NCBI GenBank assembly: GCA_000818945.1
Contig: KN805396.1
Coordinates: 62,001-126,000 of the forward strand
From: Schizochytrium sp. CCTCC M209059
Taxonomy: Eukaryota; Sar; Bigyra; Thraustochytrida; Thraustochytriidae
Length of the DNA stretch: 64,000 bases
Direction: 5' to 3'
Shown here: positions 23,401 to 30,552 of the stretch, piece by piece
Layout of the letters: the number at the start of each line of letters is the position of its first letter
How positions within the stretch are numbered: the stretch's first letter is position 1
Notes under the pieces: generated by a model
The model's input: only the letters and a program-made list of their open reading frames with translations
Told to the model about the DNA's origin: nothing
Databases searched by the model: none
Translations under genes and position numbers: made by a program

Positions 23401-25072
23401 AATCGTCGAGCGACTCGGTCACACATACTCGAAGGCAGGTGTAGGAAACGGGGGCGGGGGAGCGGAAAGGCCCTCAGAGGACTTTCGACTGTGGCTCACC
23501 TCGTACCCTTCGGAGAAGATGCCGGTCGCAATCTTGCAGAGTGGCGTAAAGATGACAAACGAACCTCCCAAGGGTCTGCGTGCGAACCTTGTGCGCTCGT
23601 ATTTTACCGATCCCATTTCAGATCCCGAGTTTTTCGAGACATGCGTATCATCGCGCGCACGCGAGTTCAAAAGACTTGTCTTTGGTCTTTGCTTTTTTCA
23701 CGCGGTGGTTCAGGAGCGCCGAAGCTTTGGCCCTCTCGGCTGGAATGTGCCGTATGGTTTTAATGAGGATGATCTTCGCATTTCCGTGCGGCATCTGCGC
23801 ATGTTTGTAGAGGGCGACGAAGATGACAGGTCAAATTCCAGTGATGGTCTGCCATTCAAGGCGCTGGTTTATACAATTGGAGCATGCAATTACGGAGGAC
23901 GCGTCACGGATGACCAGGACCGACGCCTTTTGGGTGCGCTGCTCAAGGCGTACATGAATCCGGATCTGGCCGAGACGGACAACTATGCGGTATCTCCGTG
24001 CGGACTGTACAAGGTCCCTTCGCCAGCGTCTCATGCTGCATATGTGGAGATTCTGCGTGATTTACCTGCAGAGGCAGAGCCGCAGGTGTTTGGGCTTCAC
24101 GCGAACGCAGACATTACTCGAGCGCAGCAGGAGACGCTCGAGCTGTTTCGTGCTGTGCAGGCGACGCAACCCCGAAGCCAGGCAGATGGCGGTGGTGATG
24201 GCGCGAGTGCCGAGCACGTGGTGGAGGAGATGGCCGAGTCAATTTTGGAAAAGCTGCCGGCTCGCTTTGACGTTGAAGCAGCACGCGTGAGGTTTCCGGT
24301 TCTTTACGAGGAGAGCATGAATACGGTTTTGACCCAGGAGCTCGTCCGGTACAATGTGCTCACGGATGCGATTCGCGAGAGTTTACTCGATTTGATTAAA
24401 GCGACGCAAGGACTAGTTGTCATGAGCGCAGAGCTGGAGAACGTTTTTTATGCTCTTCTTGACGGGATCGTGCCGCAACTCTGGATGTCTCGATCGTATC
24501 CGTCGTTGCGAGGTCTCACGGGTTACATTGGTGATTTGTTTGATCGTCTGGCGTTCTTCCAGCGATGGGTGGACGAGGGTACGCCGACAGTGTTTTGGAT
24601 CTCGGGTATCTTCTTCACGCAATCATTCAACACGGCTATTTTGCAAAACTTTGCGCGACGATACCAGCTTCCGATTGATACGATTGACTTTTCCTTTGTG
24701 ATTGACGCCGATGCGTCGCTTGCAAGCGAGAAGGGCAATGGCGCTTTGGTGAATGGAATGTATCTTCAGGGCGGCATTTGGGACGCGGAGACTCACGCGA
24801 TTGCGGAATGTCGCCCAAAGGAGTTGTACTCTGTGGCGCCGACGATTCACCTCTTGCCCGCGGTGACAACGGGTTCTGAGAGCGAAGAGGAGGCCAAGGT
24901 TCCCAAGTACGCTTGTCCGCTCTACCGCACCCCGGATCGTCGAGGAGTGCTTGCTACCACGGGGCGCAGCTCCAACTTTGTCATGATGGTGGATCTTCCT
25001 TGTGCCCCGGGCATCTCTCCGCATCACTGGATCATCCGTTCTGTCGCGCTCCTTCTCGAACCTCCGCGCTAG
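11420..25072 (+). CDS. Axonemal dynein heavy chain with N-terminal CCDC81-type HU module
   Basis: 4550 residues in one uninterrupted frame. ATP-driven motor of the flagellar axoneme. Residues 33-171 resemble the paired HU-like domains of CCDC81 (FIIPDVGVVQF in the first, GCGKLVAFDRQIRLQF ending the second). A disordered Arg/Ser-rich stretch follows to about residue 530, then the dynein tail and linker. P-loops: AAA1 GPAGTGKTE at 1814, AAA2 GGPLAGKT at 2097, AAA3 GPTGTGKS at 2459, AAA4 GVGGSGRQS at 2831 (Arg for Lys, usual in this family). The stalk coiled coils and microtubule-binding tip span about 3060-3385, followed by AAA5, AAA6 and the C-terminal domain. YGAQPPLELLRQ and GPPGGGRN place it with single-headed inner-arm chains (DNAH1/3/7/12 group). 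Those are about 4000-4300 residues; the excess here is the N-terminal extension. ATG at 11420, with a second directly after it at 11423. Confidence 0.95.
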   Translation: MMDDDESAAAVATEIQPWLLAQGILEGEASEDAFRKVWNGMCNWMLAVCRERSSFIIPDVGVVQFRKYKLGAVVPSFIMASQYAEVNGLRIIAKLPREEESVNALRIDFRAVNWLNDDTYKDCVGTMRFVLRGVFREFGELASKNPSQVFALDIGCGKLVAFDRQIRLQFSPGGGLPGSSAVLGKLHAPRPPSATENPGGAEARKVASPRAARISSQKRAIGRHDSVSCVWFPDGSCKDLALDSQSVVRLEKRQATVRRMSLGSSDSFSGVNSEYTSSPNWRGSSKRLLTAQYASMSAQRSPRARTEESPLRFMRREKSLRRLAGDIRGEQAHPSLLNQHARTLAAVHVSQDESNRKLPDRIGTYYSPEARVLALERLASRSAAKASSRHQRQGTTDSSSTCDMFSGHRKAPTQDREDFLAAVTLDVRRAQALGQVDRDPLDMPNYSPRAVPERRELFDVDSIARDAHSAAQRRNLRRFGKGMTFVATESLQAQQAAGRAACLPTVGQAASPEVNSPQEAPFASRSGTPTRTFLGTEEDIAQQYVWYVRHGVDDKTLAPIRQEWLQRVSDLLPAPRITHENASSLVQTFQSLVATLTKNVEYDYQCAVRRAILDYILRDAQQRSRLGIPYIPSSCQRRDPVHFHADAPRYWRETFQGTREHIRRNLTLVNPLIRQVLHLWQDYAHLSLVNLPSTDDEALRCSWKPPTLEVFVEAQVEHAQTVRDIFLHQWHPEVVRIFTEAAKGDAPPLDTLGVRLCEMSQNDLQSLFESAATLMARQLRGLVLDSLQRLLSFFLRLGRGGPGKASEPQPYKSELTATLRSAFYNKLVVTRVDSGADSPTQPRAVCLEMDLEKIVNGLSHVIDTISTCLNRVVRIERKGIGLNLEFLDEIDESMPLVNATEDPSTGRNAGRGQPNGTNEGKVEEGGLATALAQQSTYVMDISPSEDSVSRFRQRIEDLLIASNASCQTAIAMYEPFEPIFNAWDALNSKLRPSTRLQELQGELDALAQMQMRVLAETKETAVLGAQTIECQDLNSQILAEIEAQRQHLLRFAVQDNIRRNLDVCKAFSESAERLAKVPADSHALIDAEEYLRGFQSKGLDALLADVADVKHRLDFIFRNQMQVEADLLRPLGITYSWVHKVDHLVEDAAAMLRREREQLEGQFQLDRDRFIQELSSIAKSVAKLKDQGDMRHAKAQLRATEEARDLVEGAKRRADLLHDEEDRLGLTSTEFKALMLVDEALKPFEAFWGLANRFQTQFQRWNHGVVFTLDGEHVEREVGEMFRAAHQLAESLKDDAPAVASCADAIKANLNEFRNDIPLLSIISNDGLRERHWTQISDVLGFPIVPDDNMTLSRLIELQVGEHVDALEAISEGASKEHAIENAHTKMMAEWAPLEYATQSYKDTGTFILQGGNLDELQTLLDDHLVKTQTMRGSPYCKFMEGKMAEWEHFLVYTRDLIDAWIKVQTAWLYLDPIFASEDIMRQMPTEGQAFQQVSKMWRDIMDLVHAAPKVTSIAKVDHLLEQFHEINEMLEQINKGLSSYLETKRLYFSRFFFLSNDELLEILAETKDPTRVQPFLKKCFEGIKSLRFRSDDQGRPTISHMISSEGESVQLTQEIAPHEANGAVEIWLLQLEEEMCRTVKHFVREAMADYSTKSRGRWILDWAGQVVLAVGSAFWTQEVETELRGTSGGGLAAYESQLSDQLSSLVTLVRGELSKLERATLSALAVIDVHARDVVRLLAEAGVSSVQDFDWTSQLRYYWENETLAVKIITSSLEYGYEYLGNSSRLVITPLTDRCYRTLMGALHLQYGGAPEGPAGTGKTETVKDLAKALARQCVVFNCSDGLDYLAMAKFFKGLASSGAWACFDEFNRIELEVLSVIAQQISSIQGAIARRAQVFEFEGTEINLRWTANVFITMNPGYAGRSELPDNLKALFRTVAMMVPDYAMIAEIILFSYGYADSRNLANKIVTTYKLCSEQLSSQDHYDYGMRAVISVLKAAGALKRQFPDEDESIIVLRSICDVNLAKFISQDLPLFKGIISDLFPGVLLPDPDYVHLTAAAEEACAAADLGIEPVPVFMEKVIQLYEMLVVRHGLMIVGGPLAGKTMSWKVLSRALTTLCEREQMPCKLADHELATDVFQINPKAVTMQQLYGCFDMVSHEWSDGVLAKTFRDACKATDNRRKWILFDGPVDAVWIENLNTVLDDNKKLCLMSGEIIAMSDYMNMVFEPIDLAVASPATVSRCGMVYMEPEKLGWRPMVDAWLRRLREKVGDEGCETLRGIFDWLVAPSLYFYRKNVTELAPTSDLMLVRSMTQLIDTLVYDVQTTPVPADCLEPLAVFALVWSVGGTANRAGRESFDAFFRSLTSGSSSGAGTGGARGKENRALILTMPKEGLVYDYFVQVDESRGVCDWKPWTSTLAQEPDFAKDAVYASIIVPTKDTARYTYLLRLAVQESRPLLFVGPTGTGKSAYTSQYLLNDLNPEAYQILMLGFSAQTSVTQVQGIIDASLDRRRKGVFGPSLGRKCVIFLDDVNMPQPETYGAQPPLELLRQGMKYGGWYDFKDLSFRHMVDCFYVAAMGPPGGGRNHVSPRFLRHFHMIGVTEFDEASMSRIFSSLMRWNMKCHGCSGIGILRAGQGAVDATMEVYRRSVQELLPTPSRSHYLFNLRDVSRVIQGMTQFVLSDASTPEEIARLWAHETLRVFGDRLVDGVDRDKLVGEMMSPAMKSHFGKDFAESFSHLADESTGMVSASGSFRESAANWTTARRVLFGSLKSSAYEQVVDLDDLRALCEAKLEEYNTISPKPMDLVLFLYAIEHTVRICRVIGTPGGNALLVGVGGSGRQSLTRLAASMRGYQVFQIELSRNYGVADWHADLRRVLALAGGRGEDTVFLLSDAQIKEESFVEDINSLLNSGEVPNMLAADEKAELCELARAAAKQERRSVETPEALYAYVVERVRSRLHLVLAFSPIGEAFRARIRRFPSLVNCCVIDWFSEWPQDALTSVAERFLDDLDPGADEMLKATCVALCKKFHVSTAKYAKRFMQELRRPYYVTPTSYLELINTFKTMLSVKRSEVEQTLRRYEVGLEKLQFTEDSVQGMQKELQDLQPVLVRTTRQTEEMMVAVENEQTEADKIATVVKSEEAIANEKAQSAKGIKEECEADLAKAMPVLESAIAALNTLSKSDITEVKSMKSPPDGVKLVMEALCIMMNVKPIKAKDPNDASKKINDYWEPAKKTLLSDPKLLKTLIDYDKDNIDPKVVQKATTYVENPDFDPEKIKKASRAAYGLCCWIRAMVQYDSVAKVVAPKRAALAEAEQEFELVMAGLREKQAELSKIESRVAGLARQLEECKERKRDLERQVSDCTAKLDRAEKLISGLGGEKARWGEEAVRLRGLLGNLIGNVLVCSGMIAYLGPFTVTFRREITAAWITEAIAMHIPCSSAEEMNLVQTLGDKVKIRAWTIQGLPVDEYSIENGIMLSNSRRWPLMIDPQGQANKWVRNMEAEHELKVCKLSDANYLRTMENAVQFGHPVLLENIEESLPAALEPLLLKQVFKKGGVPSIRLGDATVEYSERFRFYMTTKLRNPHYLPEISVKVTLLNFMITPIGLEDQMLGIVVARERPDLEREKSQLIIETSKNQEMLRDIEDKILKVMSSSEGNILDDASAIEVLSKSQTVAKEISVKQEVANKTSTQIDAARQHYVPIARRAATMFFCCSDLAFVDPMYQYSLTWFVDLYVASIEKSEPQELVSRRLEVLETHFTDSLYRNICRSLFERDKLLFSFLLCMRLHADAVPPLLFRFLVSGPVRAGNEPPENPCAQWLPDTAWSAFDLLCEAMEDAGGNDALRSSLSGQDQAVWEAFYQSPQPEVKPALPAPWEEDGLLKLCVLRSLRPDRVVPAVRDYVAKTMGSRFVEPPRFDLEACWQDSRPHTPLVFVLSPGSDPMAALSKLADQRGVPLASLSLGQGQGVIAERMIDRGVVKGSWVVLQNCHLYPSWMPTLEQIVERLGHTYSKAGVGNGGGGAERPSEDFRLWLTSYPSEKMPVAILQSGVKMTNEPPKGLRANLVRSYFTDPISDPEFFETCVSSRAREFKRLVFGLCFFHAVVQERRSFGPLGWNVPYGFNEDDLRISVRHLRMFVEGDEDDRSNSSDGLPFKALVYTIGACNYGGRVTDDQDRRLLGALLKAYMNPDLAETDNYAVSPCGLYKVPSPASHAAYVEILRDLPAEAEPQVFGLHANADITRAQQETLELFRAVQATQPRSQADGGGDGASAEHVVEEMAESILEKLPARFDVEAARVRFPVLYEESMNTVLTQELVRYNVLTDAIRESLLDLIKATQGLVVMSAELENVFYALLDGIVPQLWMSRSYPSLRGLTGYIGDLFDRLAFFQRWVDEGTPTVFWISGIFFTQSFNTAILQNFARRYQLPIDTIDFSFVIDADASLASEKGNGALVNGMYLQGGIWDAETHAIAECRPKELYSVAPTIHLLPAVTTGSESEEEAKVPKYACPLYRTPDRRGVLATTGRSSNFVMMVDLPCAPGISPHHWIIRSVALLLEPPR

Positions 25073-26690
25073 ATGGTTACTTTAGTAGTAAAGAATTTGT
25101 TGTACGCCCAGATAAATCAAGATTTGGTCTACTACGTTGGCATCTCAGCATCAGTGGATCGAATCATCCGTTCGATCCTTCTCGAGCCTCGGTGCTCGAC
25201 GTTGTCGTAAAGGAAATGAAAGGAAAGGAAAGGAAAGGAGATGAATAGCGAGACTCATCATTGTCCGTGCCGTGAAAGTGGCTTTGCAGGCTTTTCTGAA
25301 CGTAGGGAGGGAGCCTTGTCCATGCTGCCAGTGGAGTGGCTCTGCGACGTCAAGTCGTTTAATACTATTACGAGTCAACGCCAAGATCTTTGTAGTGTGC
25401 AAGCTGCACTGCGTGGTGAAAGCAAAGCAAGTGCAGCCAGCAGCTAGCTGCAACGACTGCAAAAAGTGTCCCTCCCCACTCACTCCACGGCTCTCTCTCT
25501 CTCTTGGCTGCCAGCCCTGGCCGGCCCCTTACTATACCTTCCTTTCTCTTCAAGTTTTAGACGTCCAGTCGACGGCNNNNNNNNNNNNNNNNNNNNNNNN
25601 NNNNNNNNNNNNNNNNNNNNNNNNNNNNNNNNNNNNNNNNNNNNNNNNNNNNNNNNNNNNNNNNNNNNNNNNNNNNNNNNNNNNNNNNNNNNNNNNNNNN
25701 NNNNNNNNNNNNNNNNNNNNNNNNNNNNNNNNNNNNNNNNNNNNNNNNNNNNNNNNNNNNNNNNNNNNNNNNNNNNNNNNNNNNNNNNNNNNNNNNNNNN
25801 NNNNNNNNNNNNNNNNNNNNNNNNNNNNNNNNNNNNNNNNNNNNNNNNNNNNNNNNNNNNNNNNNNNNNNNNNNNNNNNNNNNNNNNNNNNNNNNNNNNN
25901 NNNNNNNNNNNNNNNNNNNNNNNNNNNNNNNNNNNNNNNNNNNNNNNNNNNNNNNNNNNNNNNNNNNNNNNNNNNNNNNNNNNNNNNNNNNNNNNNNNNN
26001 NNNNNNNNNNNNNNNNNNNNNNNNNNNNNNNNNNNNNNNNNNNNNNNNNNNNNNNNNNNNNNNNNNNNNNNNNNNNNNNNNNNNNNNNNNNNNNNNNNNN
26101 NNNNNNNNNNNNNNNNNNNNNNNNNNNNNNNNNNNNNNNNNNNNNNNNNNNNNNNNNNNNNNNNNNNNNNNNNNNNNNNNNNNNNNNNNNNNNNNNNNNN
26201 NNNNNNNNNNNNNNNNNNNNNNNNNNNNNNNNNNNNNNNNNNNNNNNNNNNNNNNNNCCCTCCCTCCCTCCCTCCTTCCCTCCCTCGCTCTGCCGGGCCA
26301 GGCCTTGCGCCGCTCTTGGCCAGGATAGATCTCTCTCGCCCGATCCACGCTATCTTTCCTTCCCTCCCTCCTTCCTTCCTTCATTCTCCTTTCAATCTAT
26401 CCTTCTTTCTTTCTTTCTTTCTTTCCCGCTGCAGCTGCTGCTGCCGCTTTATTCGCCACTTCCCGCTCGGGATTCGCCGTGTTGGCCCCTTGTTTATCCC
26501 ACTTCCAAGCGTGCACGAGCGAGCGTGCGTGCGTGCGTGCGTGCGCGACGGAGGCAGCGAGGCAGCGCGGGCGGCGGAGCGCGGCGGAGCGCGGCGGGGT
26601 GCGGCGGCCGGGCGGGCGCGGCGGAGCTTGGCGGGCGAGCTTGGCGGCGGCGGGAGGAGGCGGCCCGAGCGCGCGAGAGGGCGAGAAAAG
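25073..26690. other. Spacer between dynein and V-ATPase C genes, with assembly gap
   Basis: Includes dynein 3' sequence, AAAGG repeats at about 25210-25240, CTCTCT at 25490-25502, a 681-base run of N, then CCCT/CTTT tracts at 26258-26425 and a very GC-rich leader before the V-ATPase C start. Nothing coding can be supported. Apparent frames across the N run are artefacts. Confidence 0.7.
25577..26257. other. Assembly gap (681 N)
   Basis: Unresolved bases flanked on the right by CCCT repeats, which suggests a simple-sequence tract that stopped the assembly. True length unknown. Confidence 1.
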
Positions 26691-27926
26691 ATGGGCGACG
26701 AGTACATTTTGCTGAGCGCCAAGGACGCCGGCACGCCGCAGCCCGGCGACGATGAGGCGAGCCGCGCGAGCTTCGCGAAGCTGTCGAGCGCGGTGGCCGA
26801 CGTGGCGGAATCGTACCGGTTCGAGATGCCGGAGCTGCGCGTGGGAACCCTCGAAAAGCTTATGGCCTCAGGCGATGCGCTCTCCAAGGTAGACCTGAAC
26901 GTGGAGCAGGTGATCCGCAAGATCGAGCGGCAATTCGCAGAGCTCAACTCGAACAACGAGGTCCTCACCGTGAGCGGCGCACCGCCCGCAGCCTACATCG
27001 AGTCCTTTCGCTGGAACGCCGCAAAGTACCCCACACAGCGCCCCGTGGACGAGCTCGTCCGCCAGATCGTACAGGCCGCCAACAAGACCGAGTCCGAGCT
27101 CAAGGAGAGCGCCGGATTCGTGCAGGAGCGCCGCCAACGCGTGCAGGCGCTCGAGCGGCAAAAGGGCGGCAACCTCATGGTCTGCGACCTCAACGACGCC
27201 CTCACCCCCAACGTGTCGCCCGAGATGATGCACGACTCGCAGTACCTCAAGACGGTCGTGGTCGTCGTCGGAAAGGGCCTCGAAAAGGAGTTCCTCAGCA
27301 CCTACCACACGCTCGGCGAGGACATCGTCGGCTACGGCCCAGAGTCCGACCGCGGCAGCGTCAAGGGCTCGCCTGTGGTCCCCGGGTCGGCTGAGCGGGT
27401 TATGGAGGACAAGGATCGGGACGGCTATGCCATCTACCTTGTGACCATTCTTAAAAAGTTCATCGAGGAGTTCAAGGTGGCCGCGCAGAGCGCGCGCTTC
27501 CTCGTTCGCGACTACAACTTCGAAAAGGCGTACGAGGAGCTCCAGCGCGCCCAGCTCGAGGGCGACGGCGATGCACTCACACATGCGCAGCGTGACCTCA
27601 GCGACGCTTCCGTTCAGCTCGCACAGTGGTGCAAGACCCATTATGGCGATGCTTTTATCGCTTGGATTCATGTCAAGGCTATTCGTCTCTTTGTCGAGTC
27701 TGTGCTCCGCTACGGTCTACCCGTCAACTTCACTGCTGCCCTGGTCAAGCCCAAGAAGAAGGCTCTCGAGAAGAAGGTCCGCGAAAAGCTTCTCAAGCTC
27801 TACTCGCACTATGACGTTCACGGCATGATGCAGATGCAGGCCGACGAGGCGGCCGCTGGCACTGCCACCGAGGAAATGTTTCCCTACGTTTCTTACAAGA
27901 TTGCACCTTATGTCGAGAAGCACTGA
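26691..27926 (+). CDS. ATP6V1C: V-type proton ATPase subunit C
   Basis: 411 residues; metazoan and fungal subunit C is about 380-390. The sequence is colinear with the V-ATPase C family: a conserved central head segment (TQRPVDELV, GNLMVCDLNDAL), then SAERVMEDKDRDGYAIYLVT and a C-terminal foot with FIAWIHVKAIRLFVESVLRYGLP. Subunit C is part of the peripheral V1 sector. It bridges a peripheral stalk to the membrane sector and leaves the enzyme on reversible disassembly, so it is a control point for organelle acidification. The ATG at 26691 follows a GC-rich leader and begins MGDEYILLSAKD, close to the usual N-terminus. Identity is firm. Confidence 0.95.
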   Translation: MGDEYILLSAKDAGTPQPGDDEASRASFAKLSSAVADVAESYRFEMPELRVGTLEKLMASGDALSKVDLNVEQVIRKIERQFAELNSNNEVLTVSGAPPAAYIESFRWNAAKYPTQRPVDELVRQIVQAANKTESELKESAGFVQERRQRVQALERQKGGNLMVCDLNDALTPNVSPEMMHDSQYLKTVVVVVGKGLEKEFLSTYHTLGEDIVGYGPESDRGSVKGSPVVPGSAERVMEDKDRDGYAIYLVTILKKFIEEFKVAAQSARFLVRDYNFEKAYEELQRAQLEGDGDALTHAQRDLSDASVQLAQWCKTHYGDAFIAWIHVKAIRLFVESVLRYGLPVNFTAALVKPKKKALEKKVREKLLKLYSHYDVHGMMQMQADEAAAGTATEEMFPYVSYKIAPYVEKH

Positions 27927-28502
27927 GCCCGCGCGCGCATTCATTCAGCCTTTTACTAACTCAGACGCTTCTGGCCTTAAAAACCAAACCCAACTTTTTT
28001 TTGCATGTGATCTCCTTTGCTCCATCGCTGATCCTCTTTTACACTACATGCATCTTTGCACTGCCTTGGCCTGCTTGCTGACGCTGTGGTCGTGCTACGT
28101 ACTTCAAGTTACGATCATATCTTTAGGATGGTGCGGTTCGCTTCCATGGCGACCCTCTCTCTCTCTCTCTCCCTCCCTCTACTTGATATTTTCCCAACGA
28201 TTTACAAGTGCGGCGTGCAAGCCACTGACTGCTCCATCACCTTTTTTCTCCAAGCGTGACTCGTGCGAGACGCCTTGGCATCACAGAGCGCGCCATCGGC
28301 GAAGTTCGCAGCATCGTCACAATGCATCGTCATCTCATCTTTTCATTTCACGCCTTTGTTTTTACGCGATGACGACGAAGTGGCCACCCACGAGGACTGC
28401 AGAGCCTGAATAACAAAGCGCTGCAAACGCATCGAGCGAAACACGACACGTGCGCAGGCGACAGAGAGAGGCAGCGAGAGGCAGCGCGAGACAGAGGACG
28501 CA
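27927..28502. other. Spacer between V-ATPase C and MIC10-like genes
   Basis: Holds the 3' UTR of the V-ATPase gene, a CTCTCT tract at 28155-28180 and the leader of the next gene. No coding signal seen. Confidence 0.6.
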
Positions 28503-28940
28503 ATGGCAGGCGAGGGTAGTAGCGAGGAACGGCCCGCCGGCGCCGGCGGCTTCAAGGTGCCAGAGTCCATGGACGAGGCCAAGGCGCAGCTGTCCAGCTT
28601 CGCGGGTCTCGCGCAGCGCAAGCTGAGCGAGTTTGGCGGCGCGCTGCAGGAGCGCCGCTCTGAGGTGCACGACACACTGCAAAAGCGCCGCGAGCAACAG
28701 CTCGAAGGCGTTCGTAGCGAGCAGCGCTACCGAAAACGCCTCCAGCTCGCCGCAGAAGATATCACCTTGGCCGGCGCAGCAGGATTTGCGGTTGGCGGCT
28801 TCCTCTCGCTTGTCTTTATGCGCCGCACTGGCACGCGTCTGCTCTTTACGGGTTTCTCTACAGGTTGCGGCGTGGGCTCTACGTGGACCGAAGTCAGCCA
28901 CGAGTTCTCCCTCAAGGCCCCTGTCGAGGAACAGCAATAA
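28503..28940 (+). CDS. MIC10-like MICOS protein with N-terminal extension
   Basis: 145 residues. The C-terminal part has two short glycine-patterned hydrophobic segments, GAAGFAVGGFLSLVFMRR and FTGFSTGCGVGSTW, separated by a short basic loop and followed by VSHEF. That matches the hairpin of MIC10, whose glycine motifs drive oligomerisation and bend the inner mitochondrial membrane at cristae junctions. MIC10 is usually 75-100 residues with a short N-terminus; here about 80 extra residues precede the hairpin and contain a charged, probably coiled-coil stretch (LQERRSEVHDTLQKRREQQ). No mitochondrial presequence is evident, as is normal for MIC10. The call rests on the hairpin pattern. Another small glycine-zipper membrane protein is the alternative. 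Confidence 0.6.
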   Translation: MAGEGSSEERPAGAGGFKVPESMDEAKAQLSSFAGLAQRKLSEFGGALQERRSEVHDTLQKRREQQLEGVRSEQRYRKRLQLAAEDITLAGAAGFAVGGFLSLVFMRRTGTRLLFTGFSTGCGVGSTWTEVSHEFSLKAPVEEQQ

Positions 28941-29406
28941 CTTCTACGTCAACGCAAGCCCTCAATCCCCCACTCAATCCATCCATCCATTGATCCCTCT
29001 TCACAAAAACCAATTGATCTCCATATAAATTTGGCAATACCACGCTCTTTTTCCCAGCCGTTGCTGAATGGTCTGCTTGATGGTCTCCGTTTTTTTTTGG
29101 AGTATTGATACTTGTTGTTGTTGTCACGGTTCTTGTTGTTGTTAAGAGTATCGATCATCTATCTCCCTCTTTCCATCTTGGAAAACTCCAGACCTAACTC
29201 TGGTTTCTGTCTCTCTCTCTTTCTCTCTCTTGATTCTCTTGCTCACCGTCATATCTTGAAAACTCACTTCTGTTGTGTTCGTCAGCCTTTCATCTAATAT
29301 ATACACATGCAGAAAAGTTCTCGATTTCGTCCTTTTTTTCATTCTTTGGGCTTGTTGCAAATTTAATCAAAGGAAGCCATTGTCATTCTCTTTGTTGCTA
29401 CAAATC
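28941..29406. other. Spacer between convergent genes
   Basis: 3' sequences of the MIC10-like and acyltransferase genes: AT-richer than neighbours, with a CTCTCT tract at 29210-29235 and T runs. No gene seen. Confidence 0.6.
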
Positions 29407-30552
29407 CTAGTAATGACGGGGGTCGCCATTTGGTCGCAAGACCTCCTCAAAGTAATCGCCCGGTTCAGGTCCCCATAAACTCGTGTCTGCGATCGCCGAG
29501 GCTGCCGAAGTCGAGATCTCGCTGTGCGGAATGCCCTCTCCCGCAAAAGAATCACCATAGGCTTTCTCAGAAAAATCGCCAATCTGGGCTGCTTGATAGA
29601 GCGGATGATCTTCGTTCACGTCAAAGACAACACCTGCTGAGATGTCCGAAGGAAGACCATACCGCGTCGGAAGAGGCCACGTCCAGACAGGACCCATCAC
29701 GTGCTTAATATTGTGCAGGACGCCAAGGTCGTACGGACTTTGTTTGTACAAATCGCGAATGCTCACCTCCTGCGAAGTCTTGACCTCAGGCGCGCGTCGC
29801 TTCTCGCAGAACTCCACCGTTGTGTATGCATGGGTCATGAGGTAGATATGAAAACATGTAAAGACGCAAAGCGCACTGCCAAGCAAGAGACTGAGCATCC
29901 AGGCGAAAATTACGAAAAAGTCCAAGACCGTGTCCATCCGCTTGCACGCATGCACAAAGTGCGGGCCCAGGGCAACTGCGAACCCCACGAGCGAGCAAGA
30001 CCCGTAAAAGATGAGAAGAAAAAAGTACTTTTTGTTGAAGTACCCAATCGCTTGACGAATCCATGGACACATATGATCAAGCTCGAGAATGCATGCCCCT
30101 GCCGGTGTCGAGTGGTGCGTGCGATCTGGTTTGTACTTGCCGCAGATGCGACAGAAGCGTGGACGGCCGTCGCTTTTACGCTCAATGCCGCGATAATTCA
30201 ATAGACCGCGCTCTTCAAGCGCTTGCTCGATTTTCGCGCCTTCACCCAGTGCACCTGCGGGGCAGTCTGGGTCGAACGGATGCACATGGGGCACGAGGCC
30301 TGGATGCGTAAAGCTTGCGCGCAAAAACGAGATGAGCGTTAATAAGAAGAATGTGTTCACCACTGCAACATTGACATAGTCTGCGTTGGCGTACAAGGCA
30401 TGTACAGGATACTCTCCTTCTTCTTTGCGCTCCTCTTGCGCGGATTTGGCCAAAGGCGGGACCAGAGTCAGCGTGAACACCGAGTAGAAGAACGCCATAA
30501 TCGCGATGAGCGCAGTGATGGGACCATAGGACCCAGGGCTGTTGCTTCGCAT
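29407..30552 (-). CDS. DHHC-family protein S-acyltransferase with altered zinc module
   Basis: 381 residues from the first ATG of the frame. Layout is that of a DHHC palmitoyltransferase: two membrane helices, a cytosolic cysteine-rich domain (about residues 130-170), two more helices, then TTVE matching the family TTxE motif. The cysteine-rich domain starts normally (CRICGKYKPDRTHH) but then departs from the family. The HHC cysteine is serine, the first cysteine of the following CxxC is alanine, the signature reads DHMC instead of DHHC, and the NCVG motif reads QAIG. The catalytic cysteine of DHMC is kept. Such enzymes attach fatty acids to cysteines of membrane proteins, but loss of zinc ligands and of the second signature histidine leaves activity uncertain. 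DHYC variants are known to work in yeast Akr1-type enzymes. Convergent with the MIC10-like gene, divergent from the SnoaL-like gene. Confidence 0.85.
   Translation of the reverse strand: MRSNSPGSYGPITALIAIMAFFYSVFTLTLVPPLAKSAQEERKEEGEYPVHALYANADYVNVAVVNTFFLLTLISFLRASFTHPGLVPHVHPFDPDCPAGALGEGAKIEQALEERGLLNYRGIERKSDGRPRFCRICGKYKPDRTHHSTPAGACILELDHMCPWIRQAIGYFNKKYFFLLIFYGSCSLVGFAVALGPHFVHACKRMDTVLDFFVIFAWMLSLLLGSALCVFTCFHIYLMTHAYTTVEFCEKRRAPEVKTSQEVSIRDLYKQSPYDLGVLHNIKHVMGPVWTWPLPTRYGLPSDISAGVVFDVNEDHPLYQAAQIGDFSEKAYGDSFAGEGIPHSEISTSAASAIADTSLWGPEPGDYFEEVLRPNGDPRHY

Noticed and set aside
25272..27926. Long frame running through the N run into the V-ATPase C gene
   Set aside because: Continuity comes only from the unresolved bases; the real start is the ATG at 26691, matching the family N-terminus.
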